From Bradyrhizobium sp. dw_78 (GTDB taxonomy: Bacteria > Pseudomonadota > Alphaproteobacteria > Rhizobiales > Xanthobacteraceae): 64,000 nucleotides of DNA. This document shows, piece after piece, positions 41,870 through 51,166 of the stretch. The DNA is taken from the NCBI RefSeq assembly GCF_018449525.1, contig NZ_JAAVUS010000001.1, forward strand, positions 682,001-746,000, given 5' to 3'. Below the pieces are notes generated by a model. It did no database searches. It was not told the origin of the DNA and saw only the letters and a list, made by a program, of their open reading frames with translations. The first letter of the stretch is position 1; each line of letters starts with the position of its first letter. The translations under genes were made by a program, and so were the position numbers.

Positions 41870-43075
41870 ATGCAGCATCAGGGACGCCATTTTTTGCAGA
41901 TTCCCGGCCCGAGCCCTGTACCGGACCGTGTGCTGCGGGCGATGGACATGCCGGTCATCGACCATCGCAGCGCCCAATTCGCCGAACTCGGCCATGCCGT
42001 ATTCAAGGGCTGTCAGAAGATTTTCCAGACCGCCGGTCCCGTCATCATTTTCCCGTCGTCGGGCACGGGCGCGTGGGAAGCGGCGATCGTCAACACGCTG
42101 TCGCCGGGCGACAAGGTCCTGATGGTCGAAACCGGCCATTTCGCCACGCTGTGGCGCAACATGGCGGCGCGCTGGGGCATCGAGGTTGAATTCATTCCGG
42201 GTGACTGGCGTCACGGCGCCGACCCCGCCGCGATCGAGGCCAGACTGGCGCAGGATTCCGCGCATGCCATCAAGGCCGTGATGGTGGTGCATAACGAGAC
42301 CTCGACCGGCGTTACCAGCCGGGTCGGCGACATCCGCGCCGCGATGGACAAGGTCGGTCATCCCGCGCTGCTACTGGTGGACACGATCTCCTCGCTCGGT
42401 TCGGTCGATTACCGGCACGACGAGTGGAAGGTCGACGTCACCGTCAGTTGTTCGCAAAAGGGCTTCATGCTGCCGCCGGGGCTCGGCTTCAATGCGATCT
42501 CCGAGAAGGCCCGCGCCGCCGCCAAGACCAACAAGATGCCGCGCTCGTATTGGGATTGGGAAGAAATGCTCAAACCCAATGCCGGCGGTTTCTTTCCCTA
42601 TACGCCAGCCACGAATTTGCTCTACGGCCTGCGCGAAGCCATTGCGATGCTGCTGGAGGAGGGGCTGGAGGCGGTGTTCGCCCGGCACAAGCGACTTGCC
42701 GCCGCGGCCCGCGCCGCTGTCACGCATTGGGGGCTGGAAGTGCTGTGTCTCGATCCGGCGGAATATTCACCGGTGTTGACGGCGGTGCTGATGCCGCCGG
42801 GACATGACGCCGACCAGTTCCGCAAGGTCGTGCTTGAAAATTACAACATGTCGCTCGGCTCCGGCTTGAGCAAGGTCGCGGGCAAGGTGTTTCGCATCGG
42901 TCATCTCGGCGAATGCAATGAACTGACCCTGCTGGGCGCCTTGTCCGGCGTCGAGATGGGGCTGGCCGCCGCGGGCGTGCCGCATCGCGCCGGCGGCGTG
43001 GATGCGGCGATCAAATCGTTCGAAGAGCGGACGCAGGCAAATGCTCCGGCGCATCTGAAGATCGTCAAGCCCTGA
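41870..43075 (+). CDS. sgaA: Serine-glyoxylate aminotransferase-like enzyme, paralogue 1
   Basis: A 401-residue class V PLP aminotransferase. It opens HFLQIPGPSPVPDRVLRAM, has the phosphate-binding SSGTGAWEAA, the cofactor-Asp region VDTISSLGSVD, and the PLP lysine Lys197 in SCSQKGFMLPPG. In serine-cycle and photorespiratory organisms such enzymes convert serine and glyoxylate to hydroxypyruvate and glycine; alanine or other donors are possible. It is divergent from the GntR regulator and followed by an MFS transporter. A close paralogue lies at 45491. Confidence 0.83.
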   Translation: MQHQGRHFLQIPGPSPVPDRVLRAMDMPVIDHRSAQFAELGHAVFKGCQKIFQTAGPVIIFPSSGTGAWEAAIVNTLSPGDKVLMVETGHFATLWRNMAARWGIEVEFIPGDWRHGADPAAIEARLAQDSAHAIKAVMVVHNETSTGVTSRVGDIRAAMDKVGHPALLLVDTISSLGSVDYRHDEWKVDVTVSCSQKGFMLPPGLGFNAISEKARAAAKTNKMPRSYWDWEEMLKPNAGGFFPYTPATNLLYGLREAIAMLLEEGLEAVFARHKRLAAAARAAVTHWGLEVLCLDPAEYSPVLTAVLMPPGHDADQFRKVVLENYNMSLGSGLSKVAGKVFRIGHLGECNELTLLGALSGVEMGLAAAGVPHRAGGVDAAIKSFEERTQANAPAHLKIVKP

Positions 43076-43097
43076 CCGGATCGGAAACGGTCAGGGC
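43069..43097 (+). terminator. Stem-loop at the aminotransferase stop codon
   Basis: GCCCTGACCG (43069-43078) and CGGTCAGGGC (43088-43097) form a perfect 10-bp stem with a 9-nt loop that includes the stop codon. No T-run follows on the plus strand, so it may be an attenuating or mRNA-protecting hairpin rather than a full terminator before the MFS gene. A run of A with one break follows at 43128-43142. Confidence 0.45.
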
Positions 43098-43164
43098 GCT
43101 ACGCGCTCGCGGGGTAAGTGCTGCTGTAAAAAAAACAAAAAAATCAATTTGGGGAGGTTAAGGA

Positions 43165-44448
43165 ATGCGACTTCGTTTCAAAGCTACCCATGTCGTTCTG
43201 GCGATGCTCTGCATCATGTACCTGATCACCTATGTCGATCGGGTCAACATCTCCACCGCAGCGAGCGAAATCCAGAAAGAACTCCACCTGAGCAACACCG
43301 AGCTTGGCCTGGTGTTCTCGGCCTTCGCCTATCCCTATCTTTTGTTTCAGGTCATCGGTGGCTGGGTCGGCGACCGCTTCGGGCCGCGCAAGACATTGTT
43401 TTGGTGCGGCATCATCTGGGCGGCGGCGACCATCATGACGGGCTTTGTGAACAGCCTGCTGACGCTGTTCATGGCCCGCGTCGCGCTCGGGTTCGGCGAG
43501 GGCGCGACATTCCCGACCGCAACGCGCGCCATGCAATATTGGACGCCCGCCAATAAACGAGGCTTTGCCCAGGGGCTCACCCACGCCTTCGCGCGGCTCG
43601 GAAATGCAGTGACGCCGCCCTTGATCGCGGCATTGATGGCCTGGCTGACCTGGCGCGGCTCGTTCGTCGCGCTTGGACTGGTCAGCCTGGTGTGGGGCGT
43701 GATCTGGTTTCTCTACTTCCGCAACGAGCCCAGGGATCATCCCTCGATTACCGAGGCCGAACTGGCCTCGCTTCCACCGCGCCCTGTCAATACGCGGCCG
43801 CAGGTGCCATGGGGACCATTGGTGCGCCGGATGTGGCCGGTCACGCTGACCTATTTCTGCTATGGTTGGAGTCTGTGGCTGTATCTGAATTGGCTGCCGC
43901 TGTTCTTCAAGAACAACTACAGCCTAGATATCAAGAATTCGGCGCTGTTCGCTTCCGGCGTGTTCTTTGCCGGTGTCGTCGGCGACAGCCTGGGCGGAAT
44001 CCTGTCGGATCGGATTCTGAAGAAGACCGGCAACGTCCGCCTAGCGCGGTTGAGCGTCACATGCGCCGGCTTCGCCGGCGCGCTGCTGTCGCTGCTTCCG
44101 ATCCTGTTTGTCCATGACATCACGGTCGTCGCCTTGTGCCTGTCCGGAGGATTTTTCTTTTCCGAACTCGTTATCGGCCCGATCTGGTCGGTGCCGATGG
44201 ATATCGCGCCGAAATATTCGGGCACGGCTGCGGGGTTGATGAATACCGGTTCGGCGCTGGCGGCGATCGTTTCGCCTTTGGTGGCGGGCTACGTGATTGA
44301 TGTCACCGGCAACTGGTATTTGCCGTTCCTGATGTCGATGGGATTGTTGCTGCTCGGAGGGTTCTGCGCTTTCCTGATGCATCCGGAGACGCCGTTCAGG
44401 GAAGACGATGCTGTTGCATCGGCTGGACTGCCGGCGACGGCGGGATAA
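43165..44448 (+). CDS. MFS transporter, anion/cation symporter type
   Basis: A 427-residue major facilitator of 12 hydrophobic segments. The family-typical opening YVDRVNISTAASEIQKEL, the loop motif GGWVGDRFGPRKTLFWCG (after segment 2), FGEGATFPT and NTGSALAAIVSPLVAGYV are those of the ACS group that moves organic acids such as glucarate, galactonate, phthalate or tartrate. A GGGGAGG ribosome site precedes the ATG. It sits between the two aminotransferase genes, so it may carry an acid substrate of this pathway; inference. Confidence 0.85.
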   Translation: MRLRFKATHVVLAMLCIMYLITYVDRVNISTAASEIQKELHLSNTELGLVFSAFAYPYLLFQVIGGWVGDRFGPRKTLFWCGIIWAAATIMTGFVNSLLTLFMARVALGFGEGATFPTATRAMQYWTPANKRGFAQGLTHAFARLGNAVTPPLIAALMAWLTWRGSFVALGLVSLVWGVIWFLYFRNEPRDHPSITEAELASLPPRPVNTRPQVPWGPLVRRMWPVTLTYFCYGWSLWLYLNWLPLFFKNNYSLDIKNSALFASGVFFAGVVGDSLGGILSDRILKKTGNVRLARLSVTCAGFAGALLSLLPILFVHDITVVALCLSGGFFFSELVIGPIWSVPMDIAPKYSGTAAGLMNTGSALAAIVSPLVAGYVIDVTGNWYLPFLMSMGLLLLGGFCAFLMHPETPFREDDAVASAGLPATAG

Positions 44449-44574
44449 CGGAAAATGATTTGATTCCAGGCGCGTTTGCCGCAGGTGAAGCCTTCAAACC
44501 GGAGCGTCGCGCCCTGCCTTGACTCACGCCGGGTCCAACCCTAACACCCGGCGAACCGTCGGCGCAGGCTTTCC

Positions 44575-45354
44575 GTGAATATTTCATTGTTGCCAGATAT
44601 TTCTATCTTAGTTCCGGCCTACAACGAGATCGGCACCATCGCGGAAATTCTCGACCTGATCGGGACCGCCTTGCCCGGTGTTCGCAAGGAAATCATCGTT
44701 GTCGATGACGGGTCGAAGGACGGCACGCGCGACTGGCTTTCCGGTAAATACGCGACGACCTCCGAGGAAGATCTCGCCGGCGGACAGGGATCGCCGGTCA
44801 GCACGATCTCCGATGAATGCACGATCCGCGTCATTTTCCATTCCGGCAACAAGGGCAAGGGCGGCGCCATTCGAACCGCGATGCGCGCCGCGACCGGCGC
44901 GGTCCTGATCATTCAGGATGCCGATCTCGAATACGATCCCGGCGATTGGAACGAGATGTACCGGCTGATCGCCCGGAAGAAAGTGGCGGATGTGGTGTAC
45001 GGCTCGCGTTTTCACGGCAAGTCGCACCGCTCGCTTTACTTCCACCACTACCTGGCGAACCGGCTGATTTCCGTCATTTTTAATGTTCTCTGCAATCAGA
45101 CGCTCACCGATATCGAGACTTGCTACAAGATGTTCACGCGCGAGGTGCTGGACTCACTCAACATCACCGCGAACGATTTCGGCATGGAGGTGCAGATCAG
45201 TTGCCAGATCGCCCTGGCCCGCAAATGGAGGGTCTATGAGACGGCGATCCACTATTACGGCAGGACCTATCAAGAGGGAAAAAAGATCAACTGGAAAGAC
45301 GGTCTGAAAGCCCTCTGGTACCTGGGGCGCTACCGCGTCAACCCTGGAAACTAA
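44575..45354 (+). CDS. Glycosyltransferase family 2, dolichyl-phosphate-sugar synthase-like
   Basis: A 259-residue inverting glycosyltransferase: ILVPAYNEIGTIAEIL, EIIVVDDGSKDGT, the nucleotide-sugar Asp pair in IIQDADLEYDPGD, and VVYGSRF. No C-terminal membrane segments are seen, so it is a soluble or peripheral form like polyprenyl-phosphate mannose/glucose synthases. The start is GTG at 44575. The gene is out of character between the aminotransferase paralogues and may be an insertion in that cluster. Confidence 0.82.
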   Translation: MNISLLPDISILVPAYNEIGTIAEILDLIGTALPGVRKEIIVVDDGSKDGTRDWLSGKYATTSEEDLAGGQGSPVSTISDECTIRVIFHSGNKGKGGAIRTAMRAATGAVLIIQDADLEYDPGDWNEMYRLIARKKVADVVYGSRFHGKSHRSLYFHHYLANRLISVIFNVLCNQTLTDIETCYKMFTREVLDSLNITANDFGMEVQISCQIALARKWRVYETAIHYYGRTYQEGKKINWKDGLKALWYLGRYRVNPGN

Positions 45355-45490
45355 CCTCCCGCACTGCCGAAAAGCGGCCTCCCGGCCGTTATAAATGATG
45401 GGAAGGCCCGCGCCGGGCGAGGGGACAAGCCGGCCAAAGAGTGATATTCGGGCGCCCGAAACCAACAGATTCTCCGGGAAGGGACCCCCA

Positions 45491-46690
45491 ATGACCGTGC
45501 ATACCGGAAGGCATTTCCTTCAGATTCCAGGGCCGACCAACGTGCCGGACCGGGTATTGCGGGCCATGGACATGCCGACCCTGGACCACCGCGGTCCGGA
45601 ATTCGCCGAACTCGGCCATGCCGTGCTGGCGGGCTGCCGGCGCATTTTCCGCACCAAGCAACCGGTCATCATCTACCCATCGTCGGGCACCGGCGCCTGG
45701 GAAGCTGCGATCGTCAATACGCTGTCGCCCGGCGACAAGGTGCTGATGGCCGAGACCGGCCAGTTCGCGGTGCTGTGGCGCGGCATCGCCGAGAAATTCA
45801 AGCTCGACGTCGAGATACTGCCGACCGATTGGCGACACGGGGCTCCGGTTGACCAGATCGAGGCAAAGCTCGCCGCCGATCGCCTGCACAAGATCAAGGC
45901 CGTGCTGGTGGTTCACAACGAAACCTCGACCAGTTGCGTCACCCATCCGCTCGAGGTCCGCAAGGCGCTCAACCGCACCAATCATCCGGCGCTGTTGATG
46001 GTCGATACCATCTCCGGCCTCGCGTCGCTCGAATACGAACATGACGCCTGGGGCATCGATATCTCCGTTGCCGGTTCGCAGAAGGGCATGATGCTGCCGC
46101 CGGGCTTGAGCTTTAACGCGGTGTCGGAGAAGGCGCTGGCGGCGTCCAAGGCGAATACCGCACTGCGGTCCTATTGGGACTGGCACGACATGATCGCGAT
46201 CAACAAGCAGGGCACGTTCCCGTACACGCCGGCGACGAACCTCCTATACGCGCTCAAGGAAGCCATTGCGATGCTCGAGGAAGAGGGGCTGGACAATGTC
46301 TTCGCGCGACACCAGCGCCACGGCGCGGCGACCCGCGCGGCGGTCAAGGCCTGGAATCTGGAACTGGTTTGCCTCGATCCGCATTGCTTCTCGCCGGCGC
46401 TGACCGCGGTCATGGTTCCGGAGGGGCACGATGCGGATGCCTTCCGCAAGGTGGTTCTCGAGAATTTCGACATGTCGCTGGGCACCGGCCTTGGTAATCT
46501 CAAAGGCAAGGCATTCCGCATCGGCCATCTCGGTCATTTCAACGATCTGATGCTGATGGGAACGTTGTCCGGCGTCGAGATGGGCCTCGATCTCGCCAAG
46601 GTGCCGCATCGCGGCGGTGGCGTCGTGGCCGCGATGGAAGTCCTGAAGCAACGCAACACAGTGCCGATGGTGAAGGCCGCCGTCGCCTGA
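45491..46690 (+). CDS. sgaA: Serine-glyoxylate aminotransferase-like enzyme, paralogue 2
   Basis: A 399-residue class V PLP aminotransferase very close to the gene at 41870: HFLQIPGP, VPDRVLRAMDMP and PSSGTGAWEAAIVNTLSPG are shared, and 66 of the first 81 aligned residues are the same by my count. The PLP lysine is Lys198 in GSQKGMMLPPG. The start MTVHTGRHF is chosen because both paralogues begin at GRHFLQ; the frame is open from 45395. It is followed closely by an enoyl-CoA hydratase gene. Sequence differences suggest a distinct amino donor or regulation. Confidence 0.84.
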   Translation: MTVHTGRHFLQIPGPTNVPDRVLRAMDMPTLDHRGPEFAELGHAVLAGCRRIFRTKQPVIIYPSSGTGAWEAAIVNTLSPGDKVLMAETGQFAVLWRGIAEKFKLDVEILPTDWRHGAPVDQIEAKLAADRLHKIKAVLVVHNETSTSCVTHPLEVRKALNRTNHPALLMVDTISGLASLEYEHDAWGIDISVAGSQKGMMLPPGLSFNAVSEKALAASKANTALRSYWDWHDMIAINKQGTFPYTPATNLLYALKEAIAMLEEEGLDNVFARHQRHGAATRAAVKAWNLELVCLDPHCFSPALTAVMVPEGHDADAFRKVVLENFDMSLGTGLGNLKGKAFRIGHLGHFNDLMLMGTLSGVEMGLDLAKVPHRGGGVVAAMEVLKQRNTVPMVKAAVA

Positions 46691-46729
46691 GTTCAATCGA
46701 AGTCAGAGCAACAACGGAGAGAACGTGCG

Positions 46730-47527
46730 ATGAATGCCCCGGTCCAAGCCAATGAAGACCTGATCTACACCGTCGAGGACGGCATCGCGCGGCTGACGTT
46801 CAACCGCCCGCAGGCCCGCAACGCGCTGACCTTCGCGATGTACGAGCAGATGGCGTCGATCTGCGAAACCATCAACACCGACCGCTCGATCAAGGCGTTG
46901 ATCCTGACCGGCGCCGGCGACAAGGCATTTGCTTCGGGGACCGATATCTCGCAGTTCCGCGCCTTCAAGACCGCACAGGATGCGCTTGATTACGAAGCGC
47001 GGATCGATCGCGTGCTTGGCACGCTCGAGCGATGCCGGGTGCCGACGATTGCGGCGATCGCTGGCGCCTGTACCGGTGGCGGGGCGGGCATCGCGGCCTG
47101 CTGCGATATCCGGATCGGGACCGCGGCGACACGGATCGGCTTTCCGATCGCGCGCACGCTCGGCAATTGCCTGTCGATGTCCAATATCTCCAGGCTGGTG
47201 TCGCTGGTCGGGCCGGCGCGCACCAAGGATCTGATTTTCAAGGCGCGGCTTGTCGAAGCGCCCGAGGCGCTGGCGCTCGGCCTGCTCAACGAGATCGTGC
47301 CCGATGTGGCGACGTTGCAGCTCCGCGCCGAAGAGACCGCGAAGCTCGTCGCGAGCCATGCGCCAATCACGCTCGAAGTCACCAAGGAGGCGGTGCGCCG
47401 GATCCGGCGGACGCTGTCCCGCGACGAGGGCGAGGACCTGATCCTGCGCGCCTATATGAGCGAGGATTTCCGCGAGGGCATGGAGGCCTTTCTCAACAAG
47501 CGCACACCAAACTGGAAGGGCAAATAG
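46730..47527 (+). CDS. Enoyl-CoA hydratase/isomerase family protein
   Basis: A 265-residue crotonase-fold enzyme. The CoA-binding RPQARNALTF, oxyanion-hole KAFASGTDISQF and AGACTGGGAGIAACCDIRIG are intact. It starts 39 bp after the second aminotransferase gene, so it may share a transcript. It is different from the crotonase at 36600. Substrate unknown. Confidence 0.83.
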   Translation: MNAPVQANEDLIYTVEDGIARLTFNRPQARNALTFAMYEQMASICETINTDRSIKALILTGAGDKAFASGTDISQFRAFKTAQDALDYEARIDRVLGTLERCRVPTIAAIAGACTGGGAGIAACCDIRIGTAATRIGFPIARTLGNCLSMSNISRLVSLVGPARTKDLIFKARLVEAPEALALGLLNEIVPDVATLQLRAEETAKLVASHAPITLEVTKEAVRRIRRTLSRDEGEDLILRAYMSEDFREGMEAFLNKRTPNWKGK

Positions 47528-47550
47528 GCTCGCTTGCGCCTCGATCATGA

Positions 47551-47645
47551 TCGGTTCTGATTGAATTAGAATCGAGGTTCTGGATTGTCGTTTTGACGCG
47601 TTTTCTTCACGCGGACTGGTATCCACTTCGCTCGCAAACGCTGTA
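47551..47645 (-). repeat. Dispersed ~90-bp repeat, copy 3 (reverse orientation)
   Basis: Reverse complement of the copies at 29343 and 32320: TTTTGACGCGTTTTCTTCA, ATCCACTTCGCTCG and the terminal palindrome (47552-47574) correspond. It lies 24 bp after the enoyl-CoA hydratase stop, but points opposite to the gene, unlike the other two. Confidence 0.72.
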
Positions 47646-47776
47646 GCCCCATGCGAAAGTCACAAGCCGCAAACGGCAGGGCTCGCTTGAACTGGCTATC
47701 AATAGCTTACACAATGGCGGCATAAGCCATCGTCCGGTTTTTGCCGGGCGAAACCAAAACGACAGGGAAGAAGCAC

Positions 47777-48763
47777 GTGCGAATGATCGTGAAAGCCGTC
47801 GCGGCGTTGACGGTTCTGCTGGCGAGCGCGCCGGCAATGGCCGGCTGGGAGCCGACCAAGCCCGTTGAAATCGTGGTAGCGGCAGGCGCCGGCGGCGCGT
47901 CCGACCAGATGGCGCGTATGATGCAGGCCGCGATCCAGAAAAACAATCTGATGAAGCAGCCGATCGTGGTGTCACTGAAGGGCGGGGCATCCGGCGCCGA
48001 AGCGCTGATGTACATGAAGTCCAGCGAAGGCGATCCCAACAAGGTGATGATCGCCTATTCGCTGATCTACATGCTGCCGCTCTCGGCGAAGATTCCATTC
48101 GACTGGCGCGAGCTGACGCCGGTGGCGGTGGTCGCGCTCGACCAGTTCGTGCTGTGGGACAATGCAGACGGTCCGAAAACCGTGAAGGACTTCATCGATG
48201 CGGCCAAGGCCGCCAGCGCGCCGTTCAAGATGGGAGGTACCGGTTCGAAGCGTGAGGATCACGTGCTCACGATGTTTATCGAACAGAAGACCGGCGCCAG
48301 TTTTTCCTATTTGCCCTACAAGTCCGGCGGCGAGGCCGCGACGCAACTGGTCGGCAATCACATCGAGTCCAATGTCAATAACCCTTCTGAAAATCTCGAA
48401 GTCTGGCGCGCCGGTCAGGTGCGTCCGCTCTGCGTCTTCGACAAGGAGCGGATTTCCTACACGGCCAAGGTAACCGAGACGCAGTCGTGGAACGACATTC
48501 CAACCTGCAAGGAAGCCGGTCTCGACGTGCAATATCTGATGCTGCGCGCCATGTTCCTGCCGGGCAAGGTGACACCGGAACAGCAGGCATTCTATGTCGA
48601 TCTGTTCCAGAAGGTGACGCAGACGCCTGAGTACAAGGACTATATGGAAAAGCAGGCGCTCAAGCCGATCTTCCTGACCGGCAAGGATATGCTGCAATTC
48701 CTCGATGAAGATGACGCGCTCAACAAGCAGCTGATGACAGAAGCGGGATTTGTCGCGAAGTAG
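47777..48763 (+). CDS. tctC: Tripartite tricarboxylate transporter substrate-binding protein (TctC-like)
   Basis: A 328-residue periplasmic protein with signal peptide (KAVAALTVLLASAPAMA-GW) and the TctC/Bug fold: KPVEIVVAAGAGGASDQMARMMQ, SYLPYKSGGEAATQLVGNHIE, DIPTCKEAGLDVQY. It probably serves the TctB/TctA pair encoded at 54022-56093. The start is GTG, eight bases after AGGGAA; ATG two codons later is possible. It is separated from tctBA by about 5 kb of unrelated genes. Confidence 0.83.
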   Translation: MRMIVKAVAALTVLLASAPAMAGWEPTKPVEIVVAAGAGGASDQMARMMQAAIQKNNLMKQPIVVSLKGGASGAEALMYMKSSEGDPNKVMIAYSLIYMLPLSAKIPFDWRELTPVAVVALDQFVLWDNADGPKTVKDFIDAAKAASAPFKMGGTGSKREDHVLTMFIEQKTGASFSYLPYKSGGEAATQLVGNHIESNVNNPSENLEVWRAGQVRPLCVFDKERISYTAKVTETQSWNDIPTCKEAGLDVQYLMLRAMFLPGKVTPEQQAFYVDLFQKVTQTPEYKDYMEKQALKPIFLTGKDMLQFLDEDDALNKQLMTEAGFVAK

Positions 48764-48859
48764 GTTGGATTGGACTCACAAGCACGCACGTAGCCGGAGT
48801 GCTTTCGGTTCTGATGGGATTAAGTCAGAACAGACGCGTGCTGGAAGGCAAATGGCAAC

Positions 48860-49759
48860 TCAGGCCGTCTGCGCCCTGAATGCGGCCGCGCATTCCTCAA
48901 CGAAGAGGCGGATGCTCGCGGGAACAGGTTTGCTCGGCAGGTAAGTCGCGAACAGCTCGATCGTTTCCGCGCAGAGTCCGTCGAGGCAGGTGACGAGCCG
49001 TCCTTCCTTGATATCGTCCGCGACATCCCATTGCGCTTCCAACGACAAGCCGCGGCCTTCCAAGGCCCAGGCGCGGAGCACTTCGCCATCGGAACTGGTG
49101 AGCGTTCCCGCCACCTGCACGATTTTGGTGCCGGTCCCGTCAGCGAAACGCCAGCGGTCTTGCAGGCTGTGGCGCCGCGCGAGGCGGAGGCAGTCATGGT
49201 GCAGCAGATCGTCCGGATAGACCGGTACGCCGTGTTTCGCCAGATAGGATGGCGCCGCACAGATGACGCGCCGGTTCGTCAGGAGCTTGCGGGTCAGCAC
49301 CGCCGGATCGTTCGGCAGACCGACGCGCAGCGCCACGTCGAGTCCGTCCTCGCCCACTTCGAGCCCGGCGTCCGAAAGCACGAGATGCACCTCCAATCCC
49401 CGATGCCGAGTTGCGAAATCCGCAAGCAGGTGGGCGATGCGGCGGCGGCCTAAATCGGCGGGCGCGCCGACCCGAAGACGGCCGCGCGCGGCGCCGCCGC
49501 GGGACGCGACTTCGGTTTCGAGATCCCGCAGTTCCTCCAGGATGCGGCGGCCGTGTTCGAGATAAACCGTACCTTCGTCGGTCAGGCGAAAGCGCCGCGC
49601 GCTGCGATCCGCCAGTTTGACGCCCAGCCGCTGCTCCAGCAGGGCCAGGCGGCGGCTGATCGCTGGTGGCGAGGAGCCGAGGACGCGCGCGGCGGCGGAG
49701 AGGCTGCCCGCGCCCGCGATCGCCTGGAACAATTGCAATTCAGCGACGGCATCCGGCAT
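48860..49759 (-). CDS. LysR family transcriptional regulator
   Basis: A 299-residue regulator with N-terminal winged helix (LQLFQAIAGAGSLSAAARVLGSSPPAISRRLALLEQRLG, about 7-46) and a C-terminal effector domain. It is divergent from the quinone oxidoreductase gene at 49862, with about 100 bp between, the usual layout where the LysR protein controls its neighbour. It resembles the group that regulates NAD(P)H quinone oxidoreductases and XapX neighbours. Confidence 0.87.
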   Translation of the reverse strand: MPDAVAELQLFQAIAGAGSLSAAARVLGSSPPAISRRLALLEQRLGVKLADRSARRFRLTDEGTVYLEHGRRILEELRDLETEVASRGGAARGRLRVGAPADLGRRRIAHLLADFATRHRGLEVHLVLSDAGLEVGEDGLDVALRVGLPNDPAVLTRKLLTNRRVICAAPSYLAKHGVPVYPDDLLHHDCLRLARRHSLQDRWRFADGTGTKIVQVAGTLTSSDGEVLRAWALEGRGLSLEAQWDVADDIKEGRLVTCLDGLCAETIELFATYLPSKPVPASIRLFVEECAAAFRAQTA

Positions 49760-49766
49760 CTTATGT

Positions 49767-49781
49767 TTCCAGTAAACGGAA
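49767..49781. promoter_or_regulatory. Candidate LysR-type operator
   Basis: TTCC-N7-GGAA (TTCCAGTAAACGGAA) lies just upstream of the lysR start in the divergent intergenic region. Imperfect dyads of this size are typical LysR binding sites; no experimental support. Confidence 0.3.
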
Positions 49782-49861
49782 GATAGTTGTTCGATTTTGG
49801 CTATTTCCGCCCTTCAGAAGGTCACCAATTAAAATGAGCGCAATTGAACAAGGTGACTCCC

Positions 49862-50833
49862 ATGAAAGCAACCATATTCTCCCGCTTCGGCGCCCCCGAT
49901 GTGCTGACGGTCGTAGACATTCCTGCCCCCGTGCCCGGCCAAAATGAGGCCCGGATCCGGGTTGAAGCCGCCTCGATCAATCCGAGCGACGTCAAGAACG
50001 TGGCGGGGGCGATGTCGCAAACCACCTTGCCGCGGATTCCCGGACGGGATTTTGCCGGTGTCGTGGACGCTGGACCGGAGGCTTGGATCGGCGCGGAGGT
50101 CTGGGGCAGCGGTGATGCCGGATTCACCCGCGACGGCAGCCACGCGCAATACATCATCGTTCCCGTCGCCAGCCTGCGCCGTAAGCCGCGGGCACTGAGC
50201 TTCGACCAGGCCGCTTCCGTCGGGGTGAATTACCTGGCGGCACGGCGCGGCCTGGTGGATGCGGCCGCACTGCGTCACGGCGAGACGCTCGTCATTATCG
50301 GAGCGGGCGGTGGCGTCGGCAGCGCGGTGGCCCAGATCGCCCGGCGCATGGGCGCAGGCAAGATCGTCGGCGTCGACCGGTCGGCTCCGGAGCCGGCTTC
50401 CGCCGTTGCGCGGACAACGGATGCATTCATCGCTGGCGCGTCGGATGTCGCCGCTGCGGTGCGTGATGCGCTCGGTGGCCGCGGCGCGGACGTGGTGTTC
50501 GATGCCGTCGGCGGCGTCATGTTCCGGACGGCGTTGGCCTGCCTCGCGCCACGGGGGCGCTTGATCGAGATCAGCGCGACCGGCCAGCGCGAGGTGACAT
50601 TCAACCTCGCGGACTTCTATCACAATGAGGACCGGATCATCGGTGTCGATACCTTGAAGCTGGATCTGATCGCCGCAGGCGACATCCTCGAGGAGTTGCG
50701 GCCCGGTTTCGAGGACGGCGACTACCAGCCGGCCTCCATTGCCAGAACATTCCCGCTGACCGAGGTGGCTGTTGCCTATCAGGCCGTGGCGGACGGGCAG
50801 GCCGGGCGGGTCGTGCTCCGGCCGCAAGGATGA
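49862..50833 (+). CDS. Zinc-independent alcohol dehydrogenase/quinone oxidoreductase
   Basis: A 323-residue MDR-superfamily enzyme, quinone oxidoreductase type: the catalytic-domain segment EARIRVEAASINPSDVKN, IPGRDFAGVV, then the Rossmann motif VIIGAGGGVGSAVAQIA and AVGGVMFRTALACLAPRGRL. No zinc-ligand Cys/His pattern is seen, consistent with the NADPH:quinone group. The preferred start is MKATIFSRFG; six upstream codons are also open. Its stop overlaps the XapX gene start by four bases. Confidence 0.86.
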   Translation: MKATIFSRFGAPDVLTVVDIPAPVPGQNEARIRVEAASINPSDVKNVAGAMSQTTLPRIPGRDFAGVVDAGPEAWIGAEVWGSGDAGFTRDGSHAQYIIVPVASLRRKPRALSFDQAASVGVNYLAARRGLVDAAALRHGETLVIIGAGGGVGSAVAQIARRMGAGKIVGVDRSAPEPASAVARTTDAFIAGASDVAAAVRDALGGRGADVVFDAVGGVMFRTALACLAPRGRLIEISATGQREVTFNLADFYHNEDRIIGVDTLKLDLIAAGDILEELRPGFEDGDYQPASIARTFPLTEVAVAYQAVADGQAGRVVLRPQG

Positions 50834-51081
50834 AGCCCATGCTCTCAATCGCGCTTTCACTCATCGCCGGGCTGGTCGTCGGAATTGGCTACGGCCTTTG
50901 CGGGATCCGCTCTCCCGCGCCGCCGGCGATCGCCTTGTTGGGGCTGCTCGGGATGCTGGCGGGGGAACACGGCGTTCTGCTGGCCCGGCGTCATTTCGGC
51001 AGCCAGCTTCACGAAGCCCCGCGGGTTGATGCGCCCGCACAGCTGTCCGACGACCGGACGCCTAAAACGCCGGGAGGATGA
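50830..51081 (+). CDS. XapX domain small membrane protein
   Basis: An 83-residue protein with two membrane segments and the XapX (DUF1427) motif VRSPAPPAIALLGLLGML, here IRSPAPPAIALLGLLGML. Such proteins are found with LysR regulators and quinone oxidoreductases; the function is not established. Coupled to the upstream gene by a four-base overlap. Confidence 0.82.
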   Translation: MKPMLSIALSLIAGLVVGIGYGLCGIRSPAPPAIALLGLLGMLAGEHGVLLARRHFGSQLHEAPRVDAPAQLSDDRTPKTPGG

Positions 51082-51166
51082 ACCAGGCCGGACGTGGATT
51101 CGGGATGCTCCGTCATCGCGGCGCTGACCGACTCGATCGAGCCACTTCCAGCGGTCCTCTGCAGCT

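Noticed and set aside
48809..48835. Possible fourth copy of the dispersed repeat
   Set aside because: Only the GGTTCTGAT...GTCAGAAC tail is present with a longer loop; the rest of the unit is missing, so it may be chance or a degenerate remnant.
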